Part shown: positions 7,659-16,230 of the stretch, piece after piece
How positions within the stretch are numbered: position 1 is the first letter of the stretch
Layout: each line of letters opens with the position of its first letter
Program-made: the position numbers and the translations under genes
Assembly (NCBI RefSeq): GCF_002149015.1
Contig: NZ_NGFO01000027.1
Location: 23,095-87,094 of the forward strand
Reading direction: 5' to 3'
From: Gordonia lacunae
GTDB lineage: Bacteria; Actinomycetota; Actinomycetes; Mycobacteriales; Mycobacteriaceae
Length of the DNA stretch: 64,000 bases
The notes under the pieces: model-generated
Seen by the model: the letters and a program-made list of their open reading frames with translations, nothing else
Told to the model about the DNA's origin: nothing
Database searches by the model: none

Positions 7659-8993
7659 TCAGCCGTTCCGGCGGCGTCGCCCGCCCCCGGACGTCTCGGT
7701 CTGCGAACGCAACTGGTTCAGGAGTTCGGAGACCGGCAGTCCCGCCGAGTGCGCCGATTCCGCGTCGTCGTCGGTGGCGCGGCGTCGGCGGCCACCGCCG
7801 TAGGACTCCGCAGCCCGGCCACCCGGCGGATTCTCGTGCCGGCCCGCGGCCGACAGGAACGCGGGCGGTTCCACGTCGTCGTCGGTATCGGTGGCAGTCG
7901 AGACCTCGGCGTCGGGTGCGTCGGCCGTCGGCGTGCCGGTTGCCCACTCATCGGTCGGGGTGTCGTCGGTGTACAGCGGCTGATCCGCGGCGGCGGCCTC
8001 GGCCGACGTGCCGGCGGCCGGGGGTGCCGGCTCCTCGGCATCGCTCCCGAGATAGAAGCCGCCGGAGAACGGCAGCGACGCGGACTCCGCGCCGGTGGGA
8101 CCGGCCGAGGTGGCCGCCTGCGCTTCGGGATGATCGGTGTCGACGATCTCGGCGTCGGACACTTCGGTGTCGGACGCGACGCCGGACGCTTCGGCGTCCG
8201 GCACATCGCCGGCGGCGGGACCGGCCGGGGTGGTCGTCGCGCCGGCCTCCTCGGGCGGGACCTCCGTCGCGATACGACCCGAGATCGGATCGTCGGTGAC
8301 GATCGGGATCACCTCGGTCATCTCGTTGGGATCCACCGGACCGGTGTGCCGACCGTCGTCTGTGGTGGGAGCGGTGGCCGCGAAGTCGCGGGCGGCGAGC
8401 ACCCCGTCGTCGGCGTAGGTCGCGCCGTACGAGGACACGCCCCCCAGGTCGCCGCCGAAGTCGCCACCGAAGGTGGCACCGGCCCGACGTCCTGCCCGGG
8501 ATTCGTCGTCCAGGCCCGAGGCCAGTTCGCGCATCTTCTCGCTCGACAACGCGACCCGCTGGTCCGGGAGCGGCTCGCCGAGGAGCATCTCCAGGCTGGA
8601 GCGCAGCGCCAGGACCTGAGCCTTCAGTTCGGACAGTTCCTCGTTGGACTCCGCGGTCACTTCTTTGCGGATGGTCGTCTCGACGTCGAGTTCGTACTGA
8701 CGACGTGCCGCGATCTCGCGTTCGAGCTGGAGTTCGTAGACGAGACGCAGGTCCCGGCTCTTCGCCTCCGCACTCTCGGCCTGCCGTCGGAACTTCGTCA
8801 CCAGGATCGCGCCGATGACGGCCGCCCACAGCGCCGCGATGACCGCCAGCGAGCCGGTGATCGACAATCGGTCGGTGAAGACCATGAGGATGCTGGCCAC
8901 CAGGGCGAGCACGATCAACAGGCCGAGCAACCACTGAGCCGGTGACCGACTCGACCGGCGCGAGTCGGCGGCACGGCCGTTCGAGGTCGTCAT
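7659..8993 (-). CDS. DUF6779-type membrane protein with coiled coil and acidic tail
   Basis: A 444-residue protein. Two adjacent transmembrane helices lie at about residues 20-40 and 45-65 (QWLLGLLIVLALVASILMVF and SLAVIAALWAAVIGAILV). They are followed by a charged coiled-coil region (ELQLEREIAARRQYELDVET) up to about residue 140. The rest is a long, low-complexity Ala/Asp/Thr/Pro tail ending in a basic GGGRRRRNG. A matching membrane protein sits beside the pan/fol genes in Mycobacterium, so position supports the DUF6779 assignment. The architecture suggests an envelope or division scaffold, but that is inference. Confidence 0.72.
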   Translation of the reverse strand: MTTSNGRAADSRRSSRSPAQWLLGLLIVLALVASILMVFTDRLSITGSLAVIAALWAAVIGAILVTKFRRQAESAEAKSRDLRLVYELQLEREIAARRQYELDVETTIRKEVTAESNEELSELKAQVLALRSSLEMLLGEPLPDQRVALSSEKMRELASGLDDESRAGRRAGATFGGDFGGDLGGVSSYGATYADDGVLAARDFAATAPTTDDGRHTGPVDPNEMTEVIPIVTDDPISGRIATEVPPEEAGATTTPAGPAAGDVPDAEASGVASDTEVSDAEIVDTDHPEAQAATSAGPTGAESASLPFSGGFYLGSDAEEPAPPAAGTSAEAAAADQPLYTDDTPTDEWATGTPTADAPDAEVSTATDTDDDVEPPAFLSAAGRHENPPGGRAAESYGGGRRRRATDDDAESAHSAGLPVSELLNQLRSQTETSGGGRRRRNG

Positions 8994-9108
8994 GATCGTG
9001 AATTTACCCGCTGTGAGTACATTCGGACGTCAGGCGGGTGCGGAGTTTCTCAGATAGTCCGCATGTTAGGCGCCACATCGACGACCTCATCGCCACGCGC
9101 GGCAACCG

Positions 9109-9624
9109 TCACGAATCGCCCACTGCAGACGGGTCGTCGGGGGCCCGGCAGCAGTATTCGAGCCACAGCGCCGCGGCGACGAGGAGCACCCCGCCGATGA
9201 GTCCGACGATGGCACCCGGCCGATCGTGGTCGGCGGCGGCCAGATCGTGTTGCCCGAGCAGGAACGCCAGCAATCCCAGCCAGACTCCGACGGCGATCGC
9301 GCCGAGGATCGCAGAAGCCTTGGCCAGAGCCAGTACTCGGGCGGCCGTGAGCGGATGCAGTTGCCCCCGCGCGCGTCCCACGTCTCGGGATTCGACACGG
9401 GAGCGGACGACGAAGGCGATGACGATCTCGAGTGCGGCGAGCACGTACAGCACGACACCGGCGAGCAACGGCAACGGCGGGAAATCGGAGTAGTTGTACC
9501 GCACCAGGATCCACGCGACGATCGCGGTGACCGCCGCGATCGCGGCGAGATCACGGACCCGGGTCGGACCGAGGCCGGTCTGCTCGTCGTCCTGATCCGG
9601 CCGCCGCGGATCGGGCGCACTCAC
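9109..9624 (-). CDS. DUF3180 membrane protein
   Basis: A 171-residue protein with four hydrophobic helices: DLAAIAAVTAIVAWILV, PLPLLAGVVLYVLAALEIVI, ASAILGAIAVGVWLGLLAFL and AIVGLIGGVLLVAAALWLEY. Length, topology and position right after folK match the DUF3180 family, whose function is unknown. The GTG start at 9624 overlaps the folK stop by four bases (GTGA), the same coupling seen elsewhere in this block. A longer upstream frame exists only because it runs through folK. It may be co-expressed with folate genes without a folate role. Confidence 0.82.
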   Translation of the reverse strand: MSAPDPRRPDQDDEQTGLGPTRVRDLAAIAAVTAIVAWILVRYNYSDFPPLPLLAGVVLYVLAALEIVIAFVVRSRVESRDVGRARGQLHPLTAARVLALAKASAILGAIAVGVWLGLLAFLLGQHDLAAADHDRPGAIVGLIGGVLLVAAALWLEYCCRAPDDPSAVGDS

Positions 9625-10139
9625 GCGTCGGCCCCGGTGAGACGACCGACCGGGTGCACCGCATCCCGCTCGGCGGTGTCGAGCCCCGCGACGAGGTCGG
9701 CCACCGCACGGACACCGGCCGGCGTCCACAGGGTGGCGTCGGGCTCGATCTCCAGCCACGGGACGAGCACGAAAGCCCGTTGCGCCGCACGCGGATGGGG
9801 CAGCGTCAGGTCCGGGTCGTCGGCGACGACGACACCGCCGGCCTCGGCCACCGTAACCACATCGACGTCGAGAGTTCTTGGCCCCCAGCGGATGTCCCGA
9901 GTTCGTTCGGCGGCGCGTTCGAGCTCGAAACCACGCTCGAGCCAGTGCCGGGCACCGTACGGGCCGTCGACGACGAGCGTGATGTTGCGGAAGTCGTCCT
10001 GCTCGACCCCGCCCCACGGAGGTGTCGAATAGACCGCGGACACCGCGATGAGGTCGTCGGCGAAACCCTCGACGACCGAACGCAGGTGCGCCATCGGGTC
10101 ACCGACGTTGGACCCGGCCGAGAGCACCGCGCGGCTCAT
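9621..10139 (-). CDS. folK: 2-amino-4-hydroxy-6-hydroxymethyldihydropteridine diphosphokinase
   Basis: Transfers pyrophosphate from ATP to the pterin in folate synthesis. The 172-residue protein has the family features SAGSNVGDPMAHL, VYSTPPWGG, the RDIRWGPRTLDVDVV signature with the Mg-binding DVD, and LPHPRAAQRAFVLVPW. The ATG at 10139 overlaps the folB stop as ATGA, and its own stop overlaps DUF3180, so the gene is embedded in a tightly coupled operon. It acts directly after FolB and before FolP. Confidence 0.95.
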   Translation of the reverse strand: MSRAVLSAGSNVGDPMAHLRSVVEGFADDLIAVSAVYSTPPWGGVEQDDFRNITLVVDGPYGARHWLERGFELERAAERTRDIRWGPRTLDVDVVTVAEAGGVVVADDPDLTLPHPRAAQRAFVLVPWLEIEPDATLWTPAGVRAVADLVAGLDTAERDAVHPVGRLTGADA

Positions 10140-10507
10140 CGTGTCCCCTTGCGGGAGCGACGGGTCACCACCGCGACGTCGTCGAAGGTCAGCGGGATCG
10201 GCGCCGACGGCTTGTGCACGGTCACCTCGCACGCACTGATGCGCTCGTCGGTCATGATCGAGTCCGCGACCTCGGCGCCCACCTTCTCGATGAGGTTGCG
10301 CGGTTCGCCCCCGACGATGCCCGCGACCTGGTGCGCGAGCGCGCCGTAGTCGACGGTGTCGGCGAGGTCGTCGGACTCCCCGGCGGCCTGCAGGTCCAGC
10401 CACAGCACGACATCGATGAAGAAGTCCTGGCCGTCGGCCCGCTCGTGGTCGAACACACCATGATTGCCACGGACTTTCAGCCCGCGCAGTTCGATCCGGT
10501 CAGCCAT
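10136..10507 (-). CDS. folB: dihydroneopterin aldolase
   Basis: Converts 7,8-dihydroneopterin to 6-hydroxymethyl-dihydropterin plus glycolaldehyde. The 123-residue length fits the family. The N-terminal LRGLKVRGNHGVFDHERADGQ is the FolB signature with the substrate-binding region, and LADTVDYGALA and RNLIEKVGAEVA follow. The catalytic Lys lies in VTVHKPSAPI. It overlaps folP by eight bases upstream and folK by four downstream. Confidence 0.95.
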   Translation of the reverse strand: MADRIELRGLKVRGNHGVFDHERADGQDFFIDVVLWLDLQAAGESDDLADTVDYGALAHQVAGIVGGEPRNLIEKVGAEVADSIMTDERISACEVTVHKPSAPIPLTFDDVAVVTRRSRKGTR

Positions 10508-11408
10508 TCGATTCTCCTACCGGTGATGAGGTTCGGGAACCGCCGGCACGCCAGGCCGCGGCGACCGCGACCGCGTCGCGACTGCTGGCGACATCGTGCA
10601 CGCGCACACCCCAGGCGCCCGCGGCGGCGGCGAGTGCCGAGACGGACGCGGTGGCGACATCGCGCCCGGCGGGCGGGCGGTCCGCGCCGTCGCGGCTCAG
10701 CAGGGTGCCGAGGAAACGTTTGCGGGAGGCACCGACCAGAATCGGGAAACCCAGTCCGGTGAAGGTGGGCAACGCGTGCAGCAGGGCCCAGTTGTGTTCG
10801 GCGGTCTTGGCGAAGCCCAGCCCCGGGTCGAGGATCAGGCGGTCGGCGTCGACACCGGCCGACACCGCGGCGTCGACCTGGGCGAGCAGCTCACCGCTGA
10901 CCTCGGCGACGACGTCCCGGTAACCGCCGACATCCCCGCTGCGGTGGGTGAACCGGCGGTCGGCGCTGTCGCCGGCCGGACGCCAGTGCATCAGAACCCA
11001 CGGCACCCCCGCCTCCGCGACGACCCGCGCCATGTCGGCATCGGCACGCCCGCCGGAGACGTCGTTGACGATCGCCGCGCCGGCCTCCACCGCCGCGGCC
11101 GCCACGGGCGCACGCATCGTGTCGACCGAGACGGCGACCCCGTGCGCGGCGAGTTCGCTGATCACCGGCACGACGCGCGCCGTCTCGAGGTCGGGGTCGA
11201 CCCGGATCGCACCGGGGCGAGTGGACTCGCCACCGACGTCGATGAGGTCGGCACCCTGGTCGATCAACTCGAGTCCGTGCGCGACGGCCGCCTCGGCGTC
11301 GAGGTAACGACCACCGTCGGAGAACGAGTCCGCGGTGACGTTGAGGACACCCATCACGAGGGTCCGGTGCACTCCGCCGCGGGCGGGGACCGTGTGCGCC
11401 GTCGTCAC
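10500..11408 (-). CDS. folP: dihydropteroate synthase
   Basis: Condenses p-aminobenzoate with the pterin pyrophosphate and is the sulfonamide target. The 302-residue TIM barrel has both signatures: MGVLNVTADSFSDGG near the N-terminus and LIDVGGESTRPGA about 30 residues on. VNDVSGG, the LILDPGLGFAKTAEHN strand and GASRKRFLG follow. The start is the GTG at 11408, which overlaps the folE stop as GTGA. An upstream in-frame extension lies inside folE and is not expected to be translated. Confidence 0.95.
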   Translation of the reverse strand: MTTAHTVPARGGVHRTLVMGVLNVTADSFSDGGRYLDAEAAVAHGLELIDQGADLIDVGGESTRPGAIRVDPDLETARVVPVISELAAHGVAVSVDTMRAPVAAAAVEAGAAIVNDVSGGRADADMARVVAEAGVPWVLMHWRPAGDSADRRFTHRSGDVGGYRDVVAEVSGELLAQVDAAVSAGVDADRLILDPGLGFAKTAEHNWALLHALPTFTGLGFPILVGASRKRFLGTLLSRDGADRPPAGRDVATASVSALAAAAGAWGVRVHDVASSRDAVAVAAAWRAGGSRTSSPVGESNG

Positions 11409-12016
11409 CGGGTGATCAGGTCGAGGGCTTCGCCGCGAGAGACCGCACTGGTCTTGAAGATGCCGCGCACCGCGGACGTCGTGGTCGTCGCACCGGGTTT
11501 GCGGATGCCACGCATCGCCATGCACAGGTGCTCGGCCTCGATCACCACGATCACCCCGCGGGGCTCGAGCCGACGCATCATCGCGTCGGCGATCTGACTG
11601 GTGAGCCGTTCCTGGACCTGAGGGCGCTTGGCGTACAGGTCGACGAGCCGGGCCAGTTTGGAGAGACCGGTGACCCGGCCGGAGGTGCCGGGGATGTACC
11701 CCACGTGCGCGACTCCGTGGAAGGACACCAGGTGGTGCTCGCAGGTGGAGTACATCGGGATGTCCTTCACCAGCACCAACTCGTCGTGATCCTCGTCGAA
11801 AGTCGTCGCGAGAACATCGTCGGGCTCGGTGTAGAGACCTGCGAACATCTCCCGGTACGCGTTCGCCACCCGCGTCGGCGTCCGGAGCAGACCTTCGCGG
11901 TCCGGGTCCTCGCCGACGGCGAGCAGCAACTCGCGAACCGCAGCTTCGGCGCGCGCCTGGTCGAACTCTGATCGAGGTCCGGCGAGTACGGCGTCCTGCC
12001 GCTCGTTGATGCTCAT
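11405..12016 (-). CDS. folE: GTP cyclohydrolase I
   Basis: First step of folate synthesis, opening GTP to dihydroneopterin triphosphate. The 203-residue protein has the zinc and active-site motifs: MYSTCEHHLVSFHGVAHVGY with Cys and two His, the VTGLSKLARLVDLYAKRPQVQERL helix, and VIEAEHLCMAMRG with the second zinc Cys. It leads the folE-folP-folB-folK-DUF3180 series and starts nine bases after ftsH ends. Confidence 0.96.
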   Translation of the reverse strand: MSINERQDAVLAGPRSEFDQARAEAAVRELLLAVGEDPDREGLLRTPTRVANAYREMFAGLYTEPDDVLATTFDEDHDELVLVKDIPMYSTCEHHLVSFHGVAHVGYIPGTSGRVTGLSKLARLVDLYAKRPQVQERLTSQIADAMMRRLEPRGVIVVIEAEHLCMAMRGIRKPGATTTTSAVRGIFKTSAVSRGEALDLITR

Positions 12017-12025
12017 CCGGCCACT

Positions 12026-14416
12026 TTACGAACTCGGCCGGGAGTCGTCGTCATCGGCGCGGTGTCCCCACCCGTTGGAGTCGCCGTTGCGCCCCGGGCG
12101 CGGCTCGGGCTCGGGCGGCCAGCCGGGCGCCGACCAGTCCCGCGGAGCGCCGTAATCCGGGCGCGTTCCACCGCCGTATGATCCGCCCGCCCCGGGCCGG
12201 CCGGCACCCCGATCCGGATACTGCGGGTTCGGATACTGGGGGTTCGGATATTGGGGGTTCGGATACTGCGGATTCGGATACTGGGCACCCGGATGGGCCG
12301 GCGGGTACCCGTTGTCGGGGTACCGCGGTTCCGGGTTGCCCTGGGTCGGTGGTGTCGATCCGCCCGACGTCCCCGGTTCGGGGTACACCGGCGGATAGTT
12401 CGGCACCTGGCCCGGAACCTGCGGGGCACCCGGATAGCCGGCTCCCACCGGTTCGGGGACCTTGGCCTGCTCCGGCGGCGGCCACGGCTCACCCCGTTCG
12501 ATGGCGAGCTCGCCCGGGGTCTTCACCGGCGGCTTGTCGCTGGGCGTGCGCTCGCCGAAGTCGTTGAAGGTGGTGATCCGCGGACGCTTGTCGACGTCGG
12601 AGAAGATCTTCTCGAGATCCTTGCGGGTCAGCGTCTCCTTCTCGAGGAGCTCGGTGGCCAGGACGTCGAGGGTGTCCCGGTATTCGGTGAGGATGGCCCA
12701 CGCCTCGGTGTGCGCGGCCTCGATCAGCCGGCGCACCTCGTCGTCGATCTCACTCGCGATCTCCGCGGAGTAGTCGGTGTGCGAGCCCATGGACCGGCCG
12801 AGGAACGGATCGCCCTGGTCCTGTCCATAGCGCACCGCGCCCAGCTTGGAGCTCATGCCGTATTCGGTCACCATCGCCCGCGCGATCTTCGTCGCCTGGT
12901 CGATGTCCGACGACGCACCGGTCGTCGGCTCGTGGAACACCAGTTCCTCGGCGGCACGCCCGCCCATGGCCATCACGAGCCGCGCGATCATCTCCGAGCG
13001 GGTCATCAGGTCTTTGTCCTGCTCGGGGACGGCCAGCGCGTGGCCACCGGTCCGCCCGCGCGCCAGGATCGTGACCTTGTAGATCGGGTCGAGATCGGGC
13101 ATCGCCCACGCGGCCAGGGTGTGACCGCCCTCGTGGTAGGCCACCACCTTGCGCTCGTGCTCACTGATGATGCGGGACTTGCGGCGCGGCCCGCCGATGA
13201 CCCGGTCGACCGCCTCCTCGAGTGCCTCGGCGGTGATCGTCTGCTTGTTCTCGCGCGCTGTCAGGAGCGCCGCCTCGTTGACGACGTTGGCCAGATCGGC
13301 ACCGGACATCCCCGGCGTGCGCTTGGCGAGACCGTCGAGATCGGCGCCGGAATCGATCGGCTTGCCCTTGGCATGGACCTTGAGGATCGCCCGGCGACCC
13401 GCCATGTCGGGGTTGCCGACCGGGATCTGACGGTCGAAACGGCCGGGACGCAGGAGCGCCGGGTCGAGGATGTCGGGACGGTTGGTCGCCGCGATCAGGA
13501 TGACGCCCGAGCGGTCGCCGAAGCCGTCCATCTCGACGAGGAGCTGGTTGAGGGTCTGCTCACGCTCGTCGTGACCGCCGCCGAGGCCCGCGCCGCGCTG
13601 GCGGCCGACCGCGTCGATCTCGTCGACGAAGATGATGCACGGACTGTTGTTCTTCGCCTGCTCGAACAGGTCGCGCACACGCGACGCTCCGACGCCGACG
13701 AACATCTCGACGAAGTCCGAACCGGAGATGGTGAAGAACGGGACACCCGCCTCGCCGGCGACGGCGCGGGCCAGCAGCGTCTTGCCCGTTCCGGGCGGGC
13801 CGAAGAGCAGCACACCACGGGGGATCTTCGCGCCCAGGGCCTGGTAGCGCGCCGGGTTCTGCAGGAAGTCCTTGATCTCGTAGAGCTCTTCGACGGCCTC
13901 GTCGGCGCCCGCGACATCGGCGAAGGTCGTCTTCGGCATGTCCTTGGTGAGCTGCTTGGCCTTGGACTTGCCGAAGCCCATCACGCCACCGCGCCCGCCG
14001 CCCTGCATGCGGCTCATCACGAAGAAGAACAGGCCGAACAGCAGGATCATCGGCAGCACGAAGATGAGGATCTGCCACAGGACGGACTGCTCGTTGACGT
14101 TGGTCGTGTACGGGGCGCCGGTGCCCTGGACAGCCTCGAAGACCTGGTCGCCCGCCTGCGCCGGATACTTGGCGCTGATCTTGTCGGTGTCGGCGTCGTT
14201 GACCTTGACCGGGGACTTGAGCTCGATCCGGAGCTGCTGCTCGCGATCGTCGATGCTGATGAACTTGGTGTTCTTGTCGTTGAGTTGCTGCAGTGCGACG
14301 GAGGTGTCGACGCCGCGGTACTCCCGACCGGAGTCGCTCATCACGCTCCAGCCCCAGAGGGCGAGCAGGATGAGCGCCAGGATGGCGAGGTTGCGGAAGA
14401 CTGTCTTACGGTTCAT
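12026..14416 (-). CDS. ftsH: ATP-dependent zinc metalloprotease FtsH
   Basis: Membrane-bound AAA+ protease for quality control of membrane and short-lived proteins. Of 796 residues, transmembrane helices lie at about 8-26 and 112-135, Walker A GPPGTGKT at 206-213, Walker B IIFVDEIDAVG near 261-271, the second region of homology around 309-330 (ATNRPD...RPGRFDRQ), and the zinc site HEGGH at 428-432. The last 150 residues or so are an unusual Pro/Tyr/Gly-rich extension with five tandem repeat units (mostly NPQYP) encoded by 15-base DNA repeats. The gene sits between hpt and folE and probably shares transcription with folate genes. Confidence 0.97.
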   Translation of the reverse strand: MNRKTVFRNLAILALILLALWGWSVMSDSGREYRGVDTSVALQQLNDKNTKFISIDDREQQLRIELKSPVKVNDADTDKISAKYPAQAGDQVFEAVQGTGAPYTTNVNEQSVLWQILIFVLPMILLFGLFFFVMSRMQGGGRGGVMGFGKSKAKQLTKDMPKTTFADVAGADEAVEELYEIKDFLQNPARYQALGAKIPRGVLLFGPPGTGKTLLARAVAGEAGVPFFTISGSDFVEMFVGVGASRVRDLFEQAKNNSPCIIFVDEIDAVGRQRGAGLGGGHDEREQTLNQLLVEMDGFGDRSGVILIAATNRPDILDPALLRPGRFDRQIPVGNPDMAGRRAILKVHAKGKPIDSGADLDGLAKRTPGMSGADLANVVNEAALLTARENKQTITAEALEEAVDRVIGGPRRKSRIISEHERKVVAYHEGGHTLAAWAMPDLDPIYKVTILARGRTGGHALAVPEQDKDLMTRSEMIARLVMAMGGRAAEELVFHEPTTGASSDIDQATKIARAMVTEYGMSSKLGAVRYGQDQGDPFLGRSMGSHTDYSAEIASEIDDEVRRLIEAAHTEAWAILTEYRDTLDVLATELLEKETLTRKDLEKIFSDVDKRPRITTFNDFGERTPSDKPPVKTPGELAIERGEPWPPPEQAKVPEPVGAGYPGAPQVPGQVPNYPPVYPEPGTSGGSTPPTQGNPEPRYPDNGYPPAHPGAQYPNPQYPNPQYPNPQYPNPQYPDRGAGRPGAGGSYGGGTRPDYGAPRDWSAPGWPPEPEPRPGRNGDSNGWGHRADDDDSRPSS
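12216..12290 (-). repeat. 15-base tandem repeats in the ftsH tail
   Basis: Five consecutive 15-base units begin with GGATA on the plus strand and, on the coding strand, encode a Pro-Gln-Tyr-Pro-Asn pattern. Units differ by only one to four bases. Copy number is expected to vary between strains because slippage changes length without breaking the frame. Confidence 0.85.
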
Positions 14417-14577
14417 GCCAGTTGGTGGGGGTCGGGCGGGCTCGCGGGATCAGTCCCGGTGCCGACGCCGTTCCCATGTCCTTCCCGTCGACGTACACAT
14501 TGAGGCTACCGGTCAACGATCACGCTGGTGAAACCGTTCCCTCGCAGGTCGGCGCGCATGTCCTGCGCCCAGACGCG

Positions 14578-15141
14578 TCAGTGCGTGTACACCGACGGCT
14601 TCAGCCGGCCGATGTAGGGCAGGTCGCGGTACCGCTCGGCGTAGTCGAGGCCGTAACCGACGACGAACTCGTTGGGGATGTCGAAACCGACGTCGGCGAC
14701 CCTGATCGTGGAGCGCACGGCGTCCGGCTTGCGCAGCAGGGCGCACACCTCGAGGCTGCGCGGCGAGCGCGTGGCGAGGTTCTTCATCAGCCAGGACAGC
14801 GTCAGGCCCGAGTCGATGATGTCCTCGACGATCAGCACGTCACGGCCCTCGATGTCGCGGTCGAGGTCCTTGAGGATGCGGACCACACCCGACGACGACG
14901 TCGACGACCCGTAGCTAGACACCGCCATGAACTCCATCTGCGACGGGATCGGGAGCGACCGCGCGAAGTCCGTCATGAACATGATGGCGCCCTTGAGGAC
15001 ACCGATGAGGACCAGATCCTCCTCGATGTCGGCGTAGCGCGACGCCACGGACTGGGCGAGTTCGGCGGTGCGCTGCTTGATCTCTTCTTCGGTGATCAGG
15101 ACAGCGTCGATGTCGGCGGCGTACGGGTCGGCAAACTGCAC
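14578..15141 (-). CDS. hpt: hypoxanthine-guanine phosphoribosyltransferase
   Basis: Purine salvage enzyme that forms IMP or GMP from base and PRPP. The 187-residue protein has the PRPP-binding motif DVLIVEDIIDSGLTL, the N-terminal VLIGVLKGAIMFMTDFAR loop, and VGFDIPNEFVVGYGLDY near the C-terminus. The start is GTG at 15141, with GGAAG six bases upstream. It lies between tilS and ftsH in the order seen in mycobacteria, but here a secreted-protein gene on the opposite strand separates it from tilS. Confidence 0.95.
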   Translation of the reverse strand: MQFADPYAADIDAVLITEEEIKQRTAELAQSVASRYADIEEDLVLIGVLKGAIMFMTDFARSLPIPSQMEFMAVSSYGSSTSSSGVVRILKDLDRDIEGRDVLIVEDIIDSGLTLSWLMKNLATRSPRSLEVCALLRKPDAVRSTIRVADVGFDIPNEFVVGYGLDYAERYRDLPYIGRLKPSVYTH

Positions 15142-15473
15142 GCTTCCAGCTTGTCATGTTTTGCCGGTGACGCGACGAACCGGGTGCCGCACCGGCCTCC
15201 CGGCCGCGCATCCGGAAATGAGCGGCCGTCGACCTGCGGTTTCTCCAGGAAATGCCAGCTCACACCATTTCCGATCATTCACATCGACATTTCCTGAATT
15301 TGCAATGCTGATAACGGTCGCATAACAACTCATCACACGAGCACCATTCCCAGACGTTGCGTTTCGATGTGGATCAAGCGTCTGACATTCTCGGAAAGAG
15401 AGAGCTGAGCAACAGATCTCTGATATCCCCTCCCTTCTCACGCCCTGTCCTGTGTGGACAAGAAGGAGCACTC
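15142..15473. other. 332-base intergenic region with lower GC content
   Basis: No convincing gene is seen between hpt and the secreted-protein gene. Around 15270-15440 the DNA is visibly richer in A and T than its surroundings. An imperfect inverted repeat (CAGACGTT near 15352, AAGCGTCTG near 15378) lies about 90 bases before the next start. It probably holds divergent promoters. No known riboswitch was recognised. Confidence 0.4.
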
Positions 15474-16178
15474 GTGTTCCCCACTTCGCGTACTCCCCTG
15501 CGCAAAAAACGCCTCAGCGTCATTCTCTGCCTGGCCACCGCAGTCGTCACGGCGTTCGCCGCGACCGCCGAAGCTGCACCTCAGAAGGCCCCGGCGGCGA
15601 CTTATGACGCTTCCTGGAATGCCTCAGCGCTCACTCTCACCGTGCACAACGCATCGGTGAGCACGGAGAACGGGAATTTGACGGTGCGCGATACCGCCGG
15701 CGCGGAACTGTTCCGCATGCCGCTCACCTACCGCAACGAATTCCGGCAGTTCCCGATCGACACCCGGACCGCGGGCAACAAGGTGACCCTCATTCCGTCC
15801 CGCGAGGTCACGCGCTCGACGGCGCTCAATCCGACCGAGGTAGAGAAGATACGCGGCATCGCTCGGCACAATGTCGCCGCGCCGCAGACGCGGCAGGAAC
15901 GCGACGATCAGGCTCTCGAACGTTTCCAATCACAACTCCGTACCGGTACGTCGGTCGGGACATTGGTCGGGACCGTGGTCGGCGGAATCGTCGGCGGCGT
16001 GATCGGTTGCGTCATCGGACTCGTCGCCGTTGTCGTGGGCTGCCTGGTGGGCGTCGCGCCGGCGGCCGCGATCGGCGGCATCGCGGGCCTTGCCCTCGGT
16101 GGCGGCGGCACGCTGATCGGTGCGGGTATCCAGTACTTCCAGACGATCAACTCGCCCTTCACGCCGCCGCGTCGATAG
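15474..16178 (+). CDS. secreted protein with glycine-zipper C-terminus (possibly DUF8020-like)
   Basis: A 234-residue predicted exported protein. The GTG start has an AAGGAG site upstream. A basic N-terminus and hydrophobic core (LSVILCLATAVVTAFAATAEA) form a signal peptide. The mature N-terminal part has the pattern LTVRDTAGAELFRMPLTYR, with FPIDTRTAGNKVTLIP after it, resembling a small secreted beta domain in actinobacteria (DUF8020-like, uncertain). The C-terminal 75 residues are Gly/Val-rich (GTVVGGIVGGVIGCVIG and onward), a glycine-zipper that could insert in a membrane. It lies on the strand opposite the tilS and hpt genes that flank it and looks inserted between them. Function is unknown. 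Confidence 0.72.
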   Translation: MFPTSRTPLRKKRLSVILCLATAVVTAFAATAEAAPQKAPAATYDASWNASALTLTVHNASVSTENGNLTVRDTAGAELFRMPLTYRNEFRQFPIDTRTAGNKVTLIPSREVTRSTALNPTEVEKIRGIARHNVAAPQTRQERDDQALERFQSQLRTGTSVGTLVGTVVGGIVGGVIGCVIGLVAVVVGCLVGVAPAAAIGGIAGLALGGGGTLIGAGIQYFQTINSPFTPPRR

Positions 16179-16194
16179 ACGCAGAACCCACGAC

Positions 16195-16230
16195 GACGGT
16201 CCGTCTCACCTTGCGGTGAGGCGGACCGTC
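16195..16230. terminator. bidirectional terminator-like hairpin
   Basis: A 16-base stem (GACGGTCCGTCTCACC with GGTGAGGCGGACCGTC, one G-T pair) closes on a TTGC loop. It sits 16 bases after the secreted-protein stop and overlaps the last codons of convergent tilS. It has no strong U-run, as is common in actinobacteria. Confidence 0.75.

Noticed and set aside
12251..14503. A 750-codon frame opposite ftsH
   Set aside because: Antisense frames stay open in high-GC codon use; ftsH on the other strand has every expected motif.
15154..15471. A 105-codon minus-strand frame upstream of hpt
   Set aside because: No ribosome-binding site, no recognisable pattern, and it covers the likely divergent promoter region.
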